64,000 bases of DNA from Oceanobacillus sp. J11TS1 (GCF_018333215.1 NZ_BORO01000001.1:186001-250000), one strand, 5' to 3'; shown: positions 1 through 8,489, counted from the stretch's first letter. Numbers and translations are program-made. Notes: a model not told the origin generated them from the sequence alone.

Positions 1-37
1 CCGAGTAAGCTTTTGCTTTGTTATACATGCTTATCTT

Positions 38-1681
38 TTATCCCGTTTCAATATTCTGCAAGGTTGTTAATTTTATTTTTTTACTTAGGTAGCCCTGTAC
101 GATACAAGTTAAAATAAGCATGATTGATCCTAAAATAAGAACTGTTGGATAAAAACTGGTAATATTTGCTTTCCAAATGATGATAGTTAGGATTCCAAAA
201 ATAGCTGTTTGCGCAAGCGAAAGGAGAAAGAGAATATATCTTCCTTTAAATAACTCCTGTTCATCTGTCCAATGGAGTTTGGGATGATAGAGATCTATCA
301 TAAAATTAATCATGGTGGATAACCAATTATACACCAATGCAATACAAATCCAGCTGACTAATATATGCCAAGGAATATGGATATAAACTCCGACTGCAAC
401 CATGATGATAAAAGGAATAATGGTAATTGCATAAGCGACAAACAACTTCGCGTAAATGATACTTTTAAGCGGAATAGGTAAAAATAAATTCAGCTTCTGA
501 CTGGCTCCATCTCTTGAAATAGCAGTAGATGCAGTAACATTCCCGCTTAACATAACAATGGACAGCATAAACAGGATCAGCAACAGCTTCTTATCTGAAG
601 TGGTCTGTGTAAGGGTAGATAACCCTTCTGAAGTATCCAAAAATAAAATAATGGTTAAGAATATAGGAAAAAAGAATGTCTGTACCACACATTGCATTAG
701 AAAAACAGGAGTGCGAAGGATAATCTTTATTTCTTTCCGTATATATGTTTTGCGAATGGCGCGCTGCTTTGTTAATTTACTGGACGCTTTATCGGATAAC
801 GTTCCCATGCTTCCGGAACTCATTCCTCTAACGCCTTTAAGGTAAAAACGCTGACCAGCTACTACAAAAAGGAATACACTAATGGCAAAGATACCAATAA
901 CACTGATAAGAAATAAGAAGCCGAACCAGCTGCCAGCAAAGTGAAGACTGCTTGCGCCAAAATATGCTGGTGGATAAATCACTGTCACCATACGCAGTAA
1001 GCCTTCTTGTTCTTGCATGTAGGTAGTTAACATGTCGACTAAAGCCGCTTCATCCATGTTCAAACGCACTATCACGTTAATGAAAATAATAAATAGTAAG
1101 GAACCTATCCCCATAAAGATTTTGGAACGATCTTTATTTTTCGCGATATTTACATAACGCATTATAAACATAAGAATCATTGCAGCCACGGCAAATGGAA
1201 TAGCGGGAAAAATGATAAATAAAATGAAACCATAGATATAAAATAATAATGGTGCGTTACTTATGCTTCCATAAATAAATAAAAAGGGAAGAAAGAGTAA
1301 AGCAGACAATAAATAATTATAAATTAATGGATTCGCAGCTTTTCCAATAAGTAATTGATATGGATGTAACGGTAATGGAATGTAGGCTGTAATATCATCT
1401 GAAAAATAAAATGCTGATAGAATCATAACAATAGAAAGGATGAAAATTACTGCTGCGAGAACGAGAAGCACGAAACCAAGCAGTAAGCTTTCCTGGTTTA
1501 CTTCCGCTAGAAAATGATAGGCAGCCGCAATGATGGAACTTATCCCATTAAGGAGTATCATAAAAAATGGGACTAACATAACGGCAAGAAAGATATATAT
1601 CCATGCATTGCTGTGCTTTCCCGCAGAGGTATATTGCATTTTTAACATAGTCCATGTAACAGTCCATGTATTACGCATCAT
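38..1681 (-). CDS. ABC-type exporter permease, large polytopic membrane protein
   Basis: The 547-residue product is almost entirely hydrophobic, with roughly twelve predicted membrane segments separated by short basic loops (for example after residue 170 and around residues 290-320). It lacks any ATP-binding motif. Its start overlaps the end of the upstream ATPase gene by 11 bases, and a GGAG lies 7 bases before the ATG, so the two genes are translationally coupled and form one exporter. The layout resembles B. subtilis YthP/YthQ, but I cannot confirm orthology or name a substrate. No terminator is visible in the 37 bases before the window edge. Confidence 0.8.
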   Translation of the reverse strand: MMRNTWTVTWTMLKMQYTSAGKHSNAWIYIFLAVMLVPFFMILLNGISSIIAAAYHFLAEVNQESLLLGFVLLVLAAVIFILSIVMILSAFYFSDDITAYIPLPLHPYQLLIGKAANPLIYNYLLSALLFLPFLFIYGSISNAPLLFYIYGFILFIIFPAIPFAVAAMILMFIMRYVNIAKNKDRSKIFMGIGSLLFIIFINVIVRLNMDEAALVDMLTTYMQEQEGLLRMVTVIYPPAYFGASSLHFAGSWFGFLFLISVIGIFAISVFLFVVAGQRFYLKGVRGMSSGSMGTLSDKASSKLTKQRAIRKTYIRKEIKIILRTPVFLMQCVVQTFFFPIFLTIILFLDTSEGLSTLTQTTSDKKLLLILFMLSIVMLSGNVTASTAISRDGASQKLNLFLPIPLKSIIYAKLFVAYAITIIPFIIMVAVGVYIHIPWHILVSWICIALVYNWLSTMINFMIDLYHPKLHWTDEQELFKGRYILFLLSLAQTAIFGILTIIIWKANITSFYPTVLILGSIMLILTCIVQGYLSKKIKLTTLQNIETG

Positions 1682-2396
1682 TCGTCAACTCCAGAAATAC
1701 ATTTTCAAGAGACTGATCGGTTTGGTATTCTTTTTGCAGTTGTTCGATGGTTCCGTAAAATAAAAGCTCACCATGGTTAATAATAGCTACTTCATCACAC
1801 AGCTGTTCAACGACTTCTAGCCCATGACTAGAAAAGAAAACGGTATTTCCCTGATCGGCATGGTCCCGCATCATTTGTTTTAAAGTATAAGACGACTTCG
1901 GGTCTAGACCAGTTAATGGTTCATCTAAAATCCAAATACTAGGGTTATGCAATAATACCGCTGTCACCATAATCTTTTGCCGCATACCATGAGAATAACT
2001 CTGGATATAGTTTCCTAGGGCATGATCAATCGAGAATTGTTCCGAGTAGTATTTGATTTTTTCTTGGCGGATGTCAGTAGGAACCTGATAAATGTCTGCA
2101 ATAAAATTAAGGTATTCTAATCCTTTTAATCTTAAAAAGATGTCTGAACGGTCAGGTACAAACCCGAAAATTTGTTTTGCCTTTAAAGGCTCCTTTTCAA
2201 TATCAATCCCGTTCAAGGTAATTGTACCTTTATCAATTGGTAGGATTCCTGTCATCATATTGATTGTAGTCGATTTCCCTGCGCCATTTGGTCCTAAGAA
2301 GCCGACAATCTTGCCATCAGGGATGGTTAGTGTTAAATCTTCAATAATTTTATGATTCCCATCAAATGTTTTACTAATATGAGTTATTTCTATCAA
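1671..2396 (-). CDS. ABC transporter ATP-binding protein
   Basis: This 241-residue protein has a complete ABC nucleotide-binding domain. Walker A GPNGAGKS is at residues 35-42, the signature-like SHGMRQK is near residue 137, Walker B ending LDEP is near 155, and the switch histidine is in SSHGLEV near 190. The C-terminal acidic tail is typical of CcmA/NatA-type exporter ATPases. Translation probably starts at TTG, preceded by GGAGG at 7 bases. It is the first gene of a two-gene minus-strand operon and overlaps its permease. The substrate is not identifiable from sequence. Confidence 0.9.
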   Translation of the reverse strand: MIEITHISKTFDGNHKIIEDLTLTIPDGKIVGFLGPNGAGKSTTINMMTGILPIDKGTITLNGIDIEKEPLKAKQIFGFVPDRSDIFLRLKGLEYLNFIADIYQVPTDIRQEKIKYYSEQFSIDHALGNYIQSYSHGMRQKIMVTAVLLHNPSIWILDEPLTGLDPKSSYTLKQMMRDHADQGNTVFFSSHGLEVVEQLCDEVAIINHGELLFYGTIEQLQKEYQTDQSLENVFLELTNDA

Positions 2397-2735
2397 TGGA
2401 TAACCTCCTTTTTCAGTCCTTTATCCGATTTTAAATCAAACAATAAATATATTTTAAGCTTATCGTTTTCCTTACTCTCTAGCAACCCTTGTATCAAAAA
2501 GAAATTGATTTTAAGTAAGAAGTTTTCCTGAAATAAAAAATGTCATTTGGCTCACATTGAAAGCAAACGACGATCCTAAAATTGATTTTTCATTTTCCGA
2601 AGCAGGGTAAGATACTGTTCGTTTCATTACGGTTGTGTTAAAATTTACAATGGATTATGGATACAAAACGTTACGTTTAAATAAGTATATTCCAATAGAG
2701 TACAGTGTATATAGAGCATGGAAAGGAAGAAAAAA
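2397..2735. other. Divergent intergenic region between ABC operon and map
   Basis: These 339 AT-rich bases separate divergently transcribed genes and must contain both promoters. I see no RNA gene, riboswitch fold or repeat here. A TTAAAAT-like -10 candidate lies near 2637-2643 for the plus strand, but no convincing -35 goes with it. Confidence 0.4.
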
Positions 2736-3488
2736 ATGATAAATAGAAAAAGTAAACGAGAGATACAACAAATGCAGGACGCGGCTGATATACTAGTAGC
2801 AACGCATAAAGAGATTGCTAAGCGCATAAAACCAGGTGTGACAACATTAGAGTTAGACGCATTTGTAGAAACGTTTTTAGAAAAACATGGTGCAACGCCT
2901 GAACAGAAGGGTTATAATGGCTATCCTTATGCAATCTGCGCTTCTGTAAATGATGAAATCTGTCATGGATTTCCAAACGATGAGCCGTTAAAAGACGGGG
3001 ATATTGTAACCATTGATATGGTTGTTAATTTAAATGGAGGTTTAGCTGATTCAGCATGGACATATGCAGTAGGAAATGTGGATGAAAAAGGTCAAAAACT
3101 GATTGAAGTAACAAAAGAAGCATTATATAGAGGAATTGCTCAAGCTAAACATGGTCATCGTTTAGGTGATATCGGCCACGCTATTCAAACTTATGCAGAG
3201 GGGGAAGGTTTTTCTGTTGTACGTGACTTCACTGGTCATGGCATTGGACCTACTATTCATGAAGACCCCCACGTTCCCCATTACGGCTTGCCAAATAAAG
3301 GGATCCGTTTAAAAGAAGGTATGGTTATTACGATTGAACCGATGCTTAACGAAGGCGATTGGCATAGCAAGATGGACGATAATGGCTGGACTGCAAGAAC
3401 GGTTGATAAAGGCCGTTCTGTACAGTTTGAACATCAAATTGTTATCACAAAAGATGAGCCAATCATTTTAACAGAGCAGGACAAATAA
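2736..3488 (+). CDS. map: Type I methionine aminopeptidase
   Basis: The 250-residue enzyme removes the initiator methionine from nascent proteins. Two-metal ligands are visible in family order: Asp in VTIDMVV, Asp in LADSAWTY, His in TGHGIGPTIHEDP, Glu in VITIEPM and Glu in VQFEHQ, with the substrate-binding His in CHGFPNDEP. I chose the ATG at 2736 because GGAAG ends 6 bases upstream; an in-frame ATG at 2718 would lack a ribosome site. The gene stands alone rather than in the ribosomal-protein operon, so it is probably the second, YflG-type paralogue of Bacillaceae. It ends in a strong terminator shared with the convergent nhaC gene. Confidence 0.93.
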   Translation: MINRKSKREIQQMQDAADILVATHKEIAKRIKPGVTTLELDAFVETFLEKHGATPEQKGYNGYPYAICASVNDEICHGFPNDEPLKDGDIVTIDMVVNLNGGLADSAWTYAVGNVDEKGQKLIEVTKEALYRGIAQAKHGHRLGDIGHAIQTYAEGEGFSVVRDFTGHGIGPTIHEDPHVPHYGLPNKGIRLKEGMVITIEPMLNEGDWHSKMDDNGWTARTVDKGRSVQFEHQIVITKDEPIILTEQDK

Positions 3489-3503
3489 TTATTCTGAAAT
3501 AGA

Positions 3504-3540
3504 AAACCCTAATGATCATTTTAATGAGTCATTAGGGTTT
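3504..3540. terminator. Bidirectional terminator between map and nhaC-family gene
   Basis: The 12-bp arms AAACCCTAATGA and TCATTAGGGTTT flank a 13-base loop, with a T-run on the plus side and an A-run on the minus side. It serves both convergent genes. Confidence 0.9.
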
Positions 3541-3544
3541 TTTC

Positions 3545-4912
3545 TTATTGTCTTTTAGCAGTTCTTGCACCAAATAGAATCGTAATTACTGGGCTTAATA
3601 AGCAGAAAAACGCAAATGGCAAGTAAGTAAGTACTGAGACTCCTAAGACGTCTGCGATAAACACACCACATACACTCCAAGGTACAAGAGGATTAATAAC
3701 TGTCCCTGCATCTTCTAAAGCTCGAGATAATGCTTTTCTGGTTAACCCTGCCCGCTCATAAATCTGTTGAAACGTTTCTCCGGTTAACAGAATAGATAAA
3801 TACTGCTCTCCGATAAACGCATTTACACCAATTGCTGTAAATGCAGTGGAAGCAATAATGGACCTTGTTCTTTTAAGCCGTGCTTGAAGTGCCTCAAGTA
3901 TGGTAGGCAGAACACCTGTAACAAACAATAAGCCCCCAAAACTTAACGCAAGGAGTACAAGGGCAATAGTGAAAAACATGCTTTCCAGACCGCCTCTGGT
4001 AATTAATTCATTTACAGGTTCAAAGTTGGAGTTTCCAGTATAACCGCCAAACCAAATTCCAGGAATATCGCTTAAAGAAAATTTATTCACAGCAATAGCG
4101 AGGATACTAGCAATCACGCTGCTAATCGATAACGATAAGAAAGCTGACAACTTAAAAACAGTGCAAATAATTAAGATGATGATTGGAATCCAAGAACTCC
4201 AATGAATTAAGCCTGTAGCATGTAAAGCATCCTGGTACTGTACAATATTATTATCAGCATATGATTTGCTTGGTGATAAAATAGCAAAAGTAATAAACGA
4301 TATCATAAATGCAGGAATCGTCGTTAAGCTGATATGTTTAATATGCTCAAATAAATCGACTCCGACAATCGTGGAAGCTAGGTTAGTTGTATCAGATAAA
4401 GGGGACATCTTATCACCAAAGAAAGCTCCAGAAACAATAGCCCCAGCAGTAATTGCTAAAGATGCATCCATAGCACTTGCCATTCCCATCAATGCAACCC
4501 CCACTGTTGCAGTTGTCGTTAGGGAGCTCCCTAAAGAAATGCCAATAATCCCTGTAATAGCAAATACAATAGCATAGAACCAAGTCGTCGAAATGATAGA
4601 TAAACCTGTTACCATTAGAACAGGAATGGTACCGCTGATCATCCAGCTGCTGATTAAAATGCCGATAATAAAGAATAAGAATACTGCTCCCATTGCAGAA
4701 CTAGCGCCTAAACTCATCGCGTTTTGCAGGGATTGGTAGCTGATTTTATTCCATAAACCATAACCGATTAAAATAAAAATAGCGATCAGAATTGGTATAT
4801 GTGGCGCAGCTTCCAGTCCAATCATAAAAAAGCTGATAATACCTATAATTATTATTAAGAAAATTATCGAAACCGCTAGTGAGGGATGATGTTTTGCTTT
4901 AATTGAATTCAT
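3545..4912 (-). CDS. NhaC-family transporter (putative T-box-controlled tyrosine or Na+/H+ antiporter)
   Basis: The 455-residue protein has about eleven to twelve membrane segments and the NhaC-family core, including GAFFGDKMSPLSDTTNLAS near residues 180-200 and a late GEQYLSILLTGE segment. I place the start at 4912, where AAAGGAGG precedes ATG by 10 bases; the longer frame to 4954 has no ribosome site. NhaC proteins are classed as Na+/H+ antiporters, but members behind tyrosine T-boxes (B. subtilis YheL) have been predicted to transport tyrosine. The leader here has a UAC specifier, so tyrosine-related transport is my preferred inference. Confidence 0.85.
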   Translation of the reverse strand: MNSIKAKHHPSLAVSIIFLIIIIGIISFFMIGLEAAPHIPILIAIFILIGYGLWNKISYQSLQNAMSLGASSAMGAVFLFFIIGILISSWMISGTIPVLMVTGLSIISTTWFYAIVFAITGIIGISLGSSLTTTATVGVALMGMASAMDASLAITAGAIVSGAFFGDKMSPLSDTTNLASTIVGVDLFEHIKHISLTTIPAFMISFITFAILSPSKSYADNNIVQYQDALHATGLIHWSSWIPIIILIICTVFKLSAFLSLSISSVIASILAIAVNKFSLSDIPGIWFGGYTGNSNFEPVNELITRGGLESMFFTIALVLLALSFGGLLFVTGVLPTILEALQARLKRTRSIIASTAFTAIGVNAFIGEQYLSILLTGETFQQIYERAGLTRKALSRALEDAGTVINPLVPWSVCGVFIADVLGVSVLTYLPFAFFCLLSPVITILFGARTAKRQ

Positions 4913-5005
4913 CTTTTCATTTCCTCCTTTGAAGTTACATGCAGTGCTATTCATTTCTATAAAAAGGGAACATGGAGCGTGATTTTAACATTTTTATTCA
5001 ATAAA

Positions 5006-5222
5006 AAAACTTCGCCCCCCTAAATAGGGACGAAGTATCTCCGCGTTACCACCCTAGTTGATGCACGATAAGCACATCCACTTTATTACCATGACAAGTA
5101 TGAATACAAAGTCTGTAATTCAATTCATTATATACCAAGGTTTTCACCAACCACCTTGTCTCTAAAAACTGTTCTATAATGATCTACTGCGGACTTTCCT
5201 GTCAAAATGATAGAATTGTTAT
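5006..5222 (-). promoter_or_regulatory. T-box leader with UAC (Tyr) specifier, antiterminator and terminator
   Basis: On the minus strand the conserved T-box core AGGGTGGTAACGCGG is at 5041-5055. It is followed by a terminator with arms ACTTCGTCCC and GGGGGGCGAAGT and a U-run at 5008-5036. Upstream, AAAGTC (about 5190) pairs with GACTTT (5108-5113) to close the specifier domain. The codon just before that strand is TAC followed by A (5115-5117), the expected specifier position. A GGTGAAAACC apical motif lies near 5140. Uncharged tRNA-Tyr should permit readthrough into the NhaC-family gene. Confidence 0.88.
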
Positions 5223-5227
5223 TAATG

Positions 5228-5257
5228 ACTATACAATTAATTTACTTGTATTGTCAA
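5228..5257 (-). promoter_or_regulatory. Sigma-A-type promoter of the T-box/nhaC unit
   Basis: TTGACA (5252-5257) and TATAGT (5228-5233) are separated by 18 bases on the minus strand. This places transcription start near 5221, just before the T-box stem I. Confidence 0.75.
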
Positions 5258-5373
5258 TATAGATTTAAAGGTAATTTCTAATAAAAGCTTTCTAACCGGA
5301 AGAGAATCTTATATACTAATATCAAATTAGAGAATGGAGGGGGATTAGAGTATTGGAAGGGGAAGTACATAAT

Positions 5374-6078
5374 ATGACACGTAAGCAAAGCGTGAAAGAA
5401 GGAGTAATGACTGGCTTGCCAATCATGTTTGGATACTTACCAATTGCAATTACATATGGTGTATTAGCAAACCAGATTGGTATGAGCATGGGAGAAATTG
5501 TTTTTATGAGCGTTGCTGTTTATGCGGGGGCGTCCCAGTTTATGGCAGTAAATATGATTGCACTGGGAACCGGTGCTCTGGAAATTATTTTAGCTACATT
5601 TGTTTTGAATTTTCGCCATTTTATCTTGAATTTATCTATTCTTAATACATGGCGACCATTAAACTTGAAATGGAAAATACCTTTATCTCTTGGAGTGACA
5701 GATGAAACTTTTGCCGTAGCTTCTATGAACAAGGAAAGGGCAAAAGAAGCACATGCTGGAATGTTTTATACAGCATTATTACTGGTAGCTTACGTTTCAT
5801 GGGTAGTTGGTTCTTTTATTGGAGTATTGCTAGGAGAAGTTATTCCGCCTGCACTAAGTCAAAGCATGGGGATTGCTTTATACGCCATGTTTATCGCGTT
5901 ACTCATCCCCTCTGTGAAAAAAGAACGACGCGTTGGTTTAATTGCCATTGTCGCTATGTTTATTCACTTTATTTGTATTCAACTCGGTATGAGTACAGGA
6001 TGGGCAATTATAATGGGCACTATCTTCGGAGCAGGTCTTGGAATAGTTTTATTTCCTCGTGAGGAGGCGAGTGTATGA
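5374..6078 (+). CDS. azlC: AzlC-family branched-chain amino acid export subunit
   Basis: The 234-residue protein matches the large subunit of AzlCD-type branched-chain amino acid exporters. It has about seven membrane segments, with the family features GLPIMFGYLPIAITYGVLA at the N-terminus and GASQFMAVNM near residue 50. Two starts are possible: ATG at 5374 with GGAAGGGGA 10 bases upstream (chosen), or TTG at 5353 behind GGAGGGGG. It overlaps azlD by ATGA, the usual coupling for this pair. The exported amino acid is inferred from the family. Confidence 0.88.
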   Translation: MTRKQSVKEGVMTGLPIMFGYLPIAITYGVLANQIGMSMGEIVFMSVAVYAGASQFMAVNMIALGTGALEIILATFVLNFRHFILNLSILNTWRPLNLKWKIPLSLGVTDETFAVASMNKERAKEAHAGMFYTALLLVAYVSWVVGSFIGVLLGEVIPPALSQSMGIALYAMFIALLIPSVKKERRVGLIAIVAMFIHFICIQLGMSTGWAIIMGTIFGAGLGIVLFPREEASV

Positions 6079-6380
6079 TTTTTCTATTAATAATTGGGAT
6101 GTCGCTCGTGACGTTACTACCGCGCTTAATCCCTGTGTTTATATTGGAAAAACTTGAATTTAAGCCGTGGGTAAATCGATGGTTACAGGCAATTCCTTAT
6201 GCGGCATTAGGAGCTTTGATTTTTCCGGGTATTTTAAGCGTCGAACCAGATCGGCCGTATTTTGGGTTGATTGGCGGTTTGGTTGCGGTATTATTGGCAT
6301 GGATTGGAATAAATATTGTACTTGTTGTTATCGGAGCGATTGCTACAGTGTTTTTATTAACGATTTTTATTCCTATGTAA
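6075..6380 (+). CDS. azlD: AzlD-family branched-chain amino acid export subunit
   Basis: The 101-residue hydrophobic protein has three to four membrane segments and typical AzlD features, with TLLPRLIPVFILEKLEF near residues 13-30 and an IPYAALGALIFPGIL segment. Its ATG overlaps the azlC stop. AzlC and AzlD form a heteromeric exporter in the membrane. No terminator is visible downstream; instead 6381-6551 holds a degenerate repeat remnant. Confidence 0.87.
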   Translation: MIFLLIIGMSLVTLLPRLIPVFILEKLEFKPWVNRWLQAIPYAALGALIFPGILSVEPDRPYFGLIGGLVAVLLAWIGINIVLVVIGAIATVFLLTIFIPM

Positions 6381-6496
6381 TGAATGCGGAGGGAGGAATT
6401 GAATGGAAGTGGAAGTGTTATCCGTATAACTATTTTATGGAGAAGTTATTTTACTAAAGGGGTGAAGAGTTGGGGAACCCAGATTAAACTGTATAT

Positions 6497-6548
6497 CACA
6501 AACGGGCCAGATTGTGGAGAAAAAATTCATTAACTGAAGGGGGAATTT
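6497..6548. repeat. Degenerate ~60-bp accessory-gene repeat, copy A (partial)
   Basis: The core CGGGCCAGATTGTGGAG at 6503-6519 matches the 3' half of the repeat seen at 7624, 8053 and 8427. It sits directly before the GNAT gene. The 5' half of the repeat is not recognisable here. Confidence 0.5.
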
Positions 6549-6551
6549 CAA

Positions 6552-6995
6552 ATGGAAATATATCAAGCTACAACCGAAGATTTAGAAGGTGTATCAAGTT
6601 TATTTAATTCATATCGTATGTTTTATGAACAAACATCTGATTTTGAGGGGACGAAAAATTATATAAAAGAGCGTTTAGAAAACGAGGACTCTGTAATATT
6701 CGTTGTTAAAAACGAGCGAATTTACGCAGGATTTATTCAGCTTTACCCCACATTTTCATCAATATCAATGAAAAAAACATGGATATTAAATGATCTGTAT
6801 GTTGATTCAGAAGCAAGAAAACAAGGGATAGGAGAAATGCTTCTACATATGGCGAAAGAACATGCCGTTAAGACAGGTGCTAAAAGCATTAGCCTAAGTA
6901 CAGCGCCGGATAATTTTTCTGCACAGAGATTGTATGAGAAAAATGGATATGAGCAAGATTCCCAGTTTTATCATTACGAATTAAGTTTGACATAA
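6552..6995 (+). CDS. GNAT-family N-acetyltransferase
   Basis: The 147-residue protein has the GNAT fold signature: a beta-strand ending LNDLYVDSEARKQGIGEML (acetyl-CoA pyrophosphate loop, near residues 78-98) and a C-terminal NFSAQRLYEKNGYE motif near 120. It is expected to transfer acetyl from acetyl-CoA to an amine; the substrate cannot be told from sequence. AAGGGGGAA lies 8 bases before the ATG. It is the first of a run of small accessory genes interspersed with a common repeat. Confidence 0.88.
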   Translation: MEIYQATTEDLEGVSSLFNSYRMFYEQTSDFEGTKNYIKERLENEDSVIFVVKNERIYAGFIQLYPTFSSISMKKTWILNDLYVDSEARKQGIGEMLLHMAKEHAVKTGAKSISLSTAPDNFSAQRLYEKNGYEQDSQFYHYELSLT

Positions 6996-7063
6996 TAGTT
7001 GCCTGATACATTATTTAATTTGCAACGTGTGTAATATAAAAGTTTAAATTTAGGGGGATAAGT

Positions 7064-7609
7064 GTGAGACAAATAGAGGCAATCTTTTTAGATCGAGATG
7101 GAACAATTGGTGGCGATGATACAGTTCATTATCCAGGTGATTTTGAACTTTTCCCATACGTAGAGAAGGAAATCAAGAGGTTAAAACAAGATAATATAAA
7201 AATTTTCTCATTTACAAATCAACCCGGAATTTCAAATGGTTCAGCTAAAAGACAGGATTTTGTACAGGAATTAAAAGGTTTTGGTTTCGATGATGTATAT
7301 ATATGCCCACACAGACATGACGAAGGGTGTTCCTGCCGAAAGCCGAAAACAGGTATGTTAATCGAAGCACAGCAAAAACACAATTTGACGCTTGAAAACT
7401 GTGTCGTTGTAGGAGACCGCTGGAGTGATATAGTTGCTGCAGCAAAGATGGGAAGTATCAAAATCCTTGTTAAAACCGGGGCTGGAAAATCTTCACTAAA
7501 TGAGCATTTCGATAAATTAAATGGCGTAAACATTGATTACATAGCCAATGATTTGAAAGACGCTATAAGTTGGTTGTATAGTAATTTTATTCTAAGCAAT
7601 AGAGCATAA
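7064..7609 (+). CDS. HAD-IIIA family phosphatase (histidinol/heptose-bisphosphate phosphatase type)
   Basis: The 181-residue protein carries HAD motif I FLDRDGT (residues 8-14) with the nucleophile and acid aspartates. Motif II Thr is in FSFTNQPGIS near 50, a cysteine/histidine cluster CPHRHDEGCSCRKPK near 82-96 binds zinc in this subfamily, and motif III/IV is VVGDRWSDIVAA near 117. Relatives dephosphorylate histidinol-phosphate, heptose bisphosphate or small sugar phosphates. The gene is not near his or heptose genes, so the substrate is open. The start is GTG behind AGGGGGA. Confidence 0.87.
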   Translation: MRQIEAIFLDRDGTIGGDDTVHYPGDFELFPYVEKEIKRLKQDNIKIFSFTNQPGISNGSAKRQDFVQELKGFGFDDVYICPHRHDEGCSCRKPKTGMLIEAQQKHNLTLENCVVVGDRWSDIVAAAKMGSIKILVKTGAGKSSLNEHFDKLNGVNIDYIANDLKDAISWLYSNFILSNRA

Positions 7610-7623
7610 AGCTTATTCCATAA

Positions 7624-7690
7624 AAGGGCGCAATTCTTGAATAAGGATTAGCTCCCTGTATTGCAGAATCGAGCCAGATTGTTGAGGAGA
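7624..7690. repeat. ~65-bp accessory-gene repeat, copy B
   Basis: It starts GGGCGCAATTCTTGAATAAG and ends with AATCGAGCCAGATTGTTGAG. The first half matches copy C (8053) and the second half matches copies A and D. It lies between the HAD phosphatase and the frameshifted membrane-protein gene. Confidence 0.6.
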
Positions 7691-7724
7691 AATTTAGAAA
7701 GAAAAAATGAAGGTGGGATGAAAT

Positions 7725-8046
7725 ATGATTGATGCTGGTTGGCTTAACATCGGCAGTTTGATACTTGGATTAGTAGCTTGGATAATTCCTATTATTAATC
7801 TTACGGGAGATAAAAAAACAGAAGAATAAGAAATGGATTGCTCTTTCCATTATCAGTTTCAGCGCTTGCGCTATCGCGATATGTTTACAAATTTTTTATA
7901 ACCTTCACTTGGTAAAAGTTGAAGACTGGGTTGCTTTGATGGATACAATGGATGCTGTAGCTTTTGCTTCAGCAATATTTGTCATTGTTACCATTTTATT
8001 AAATGTACTTACGTTGATTTTATATCGGGATAGGGTCGCATTGTAA
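7725..8046 (+). pseudogene. Small four-segment membrane protein gene, frameshifted in an A7 tract
   Basis: An ATG at 7725 behind AGGTGGGA opens a 34-codon frame (MIDAGWLNIGSLILGLVAWI...) that stops at 7829. Immediately after, the +1 frame continues to 8046 with KKWIALSIISFSACAIAICL and two further membrane segments. Removing one A from the seven-A run at 7812-7818 joins the frames into one 106-residue protein with sensible topology. It resembles a family of small Bacillus membrane proteins. Either the gene is broken, an A was mis-called, or polymerase slippage restores the frame. The second part has no start codon of its own. Confidence 0.7.
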
Positions 8047-8052
8047 AACAAC

Positions 8053-8116
8053 CGGGCGCAATTCCGGAATAAGGCCAAGCGCTCGAATTGTACTTAAGAG
8101 CCACTTAATGAGGGAG
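8053..8116. repeat. ~64-bp accessory-gene repeat, copy C
   Basis: It starts GGGCGCAATTCCGGAATAAG, very close to copy B, and continues through AGCGCTC to AGAGCCACTTAATGAGG. It immediately precedes the membrane-protein gene at 8127 and supplies its ribosome binding site. Confidence 0.6.
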
Positions 8117-8126
8117 TGTGAGTAGA

Positions 8127-8426
8127 GTGAGAACATTATTAGAGTTAATTCGTATTATTGTTATATTTGGTTTACTTGGCGCCTTAGGTTGGGTTGTTAT
8201 AAGAAATATTTATACAATCAATGAAGCTACCGAATCCTATTCATGGCTCGGGGCATTAGCAATATTAGTTTTACTATTTGTTCTGTACAGAAACAAGTTA
8301 CAATTTTCTGGTTGGTATAAAGGTGAGGGTAGAAATAAATTGCCAAAGAAAGTTTCCATTACACTTATTGGTGTTTCTGTAATACTGATTATCTCACCAT
8401 TTGTATTAAGTTCACTGTTAAGTTAA
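8127..8426 (+). CDS. Small membrane protein of unknown function
   Basis: The 99-residue product has three predicted membrane segments (residues about 9-28, 41-58 and 78-97) around a short polar loop. I recognise no named family. The GTG at 8127 is preferred because AGGGAG ends 10 bases upstream; the in-frame GTG at 8118 is too close to it. It sits between repeat copies C and D in the accessory run, which suggests it travels as a unit with its repeat. Confidence 0.65.
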   Translation: MRTLLELIRIIVIFGLLGALGWVVIRNIYTINEATESYSWLGALAILVLLFVLYRNKLQFSGWYKGEGRNKLPKKVSITLIGVSVILIISPFVLSSLLS

Positions 8427-8489
8427 AGGGAGCGCCAATCGTATAGTGGGTCCTTCTCAATCGAGCCATATTATTGAGCGGTAGGAGGG
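8427..8489. repeat. ~63-bp accessory-gene repeat, copy D
   Basis: It starts AGGGAGCGCCAATCG and ends CAATCGAGCCATATTATTGA followed by GCGGTAGGAGG. The last bases form a strong Shine-Dalgarno for the next reading frame, which however begins at ATC rather than ATG. Confidence 0.6.

Noticed and set aside
7809-7822. Programmed -1 frameshift at an A AAA AAC heptamer
   Set aside because: The heptamer is present but is out of phase with the zero frame, and the downstream frame needs a +1 (or -2) shift. Decay, a base error or polymerase slippage explains it better.
6497-8489. Integron attC sites
   Set aside because: The repeats alternate with genes but lack recognisable attC core sites and imperfect palindromes, and no integrase is present in the window.
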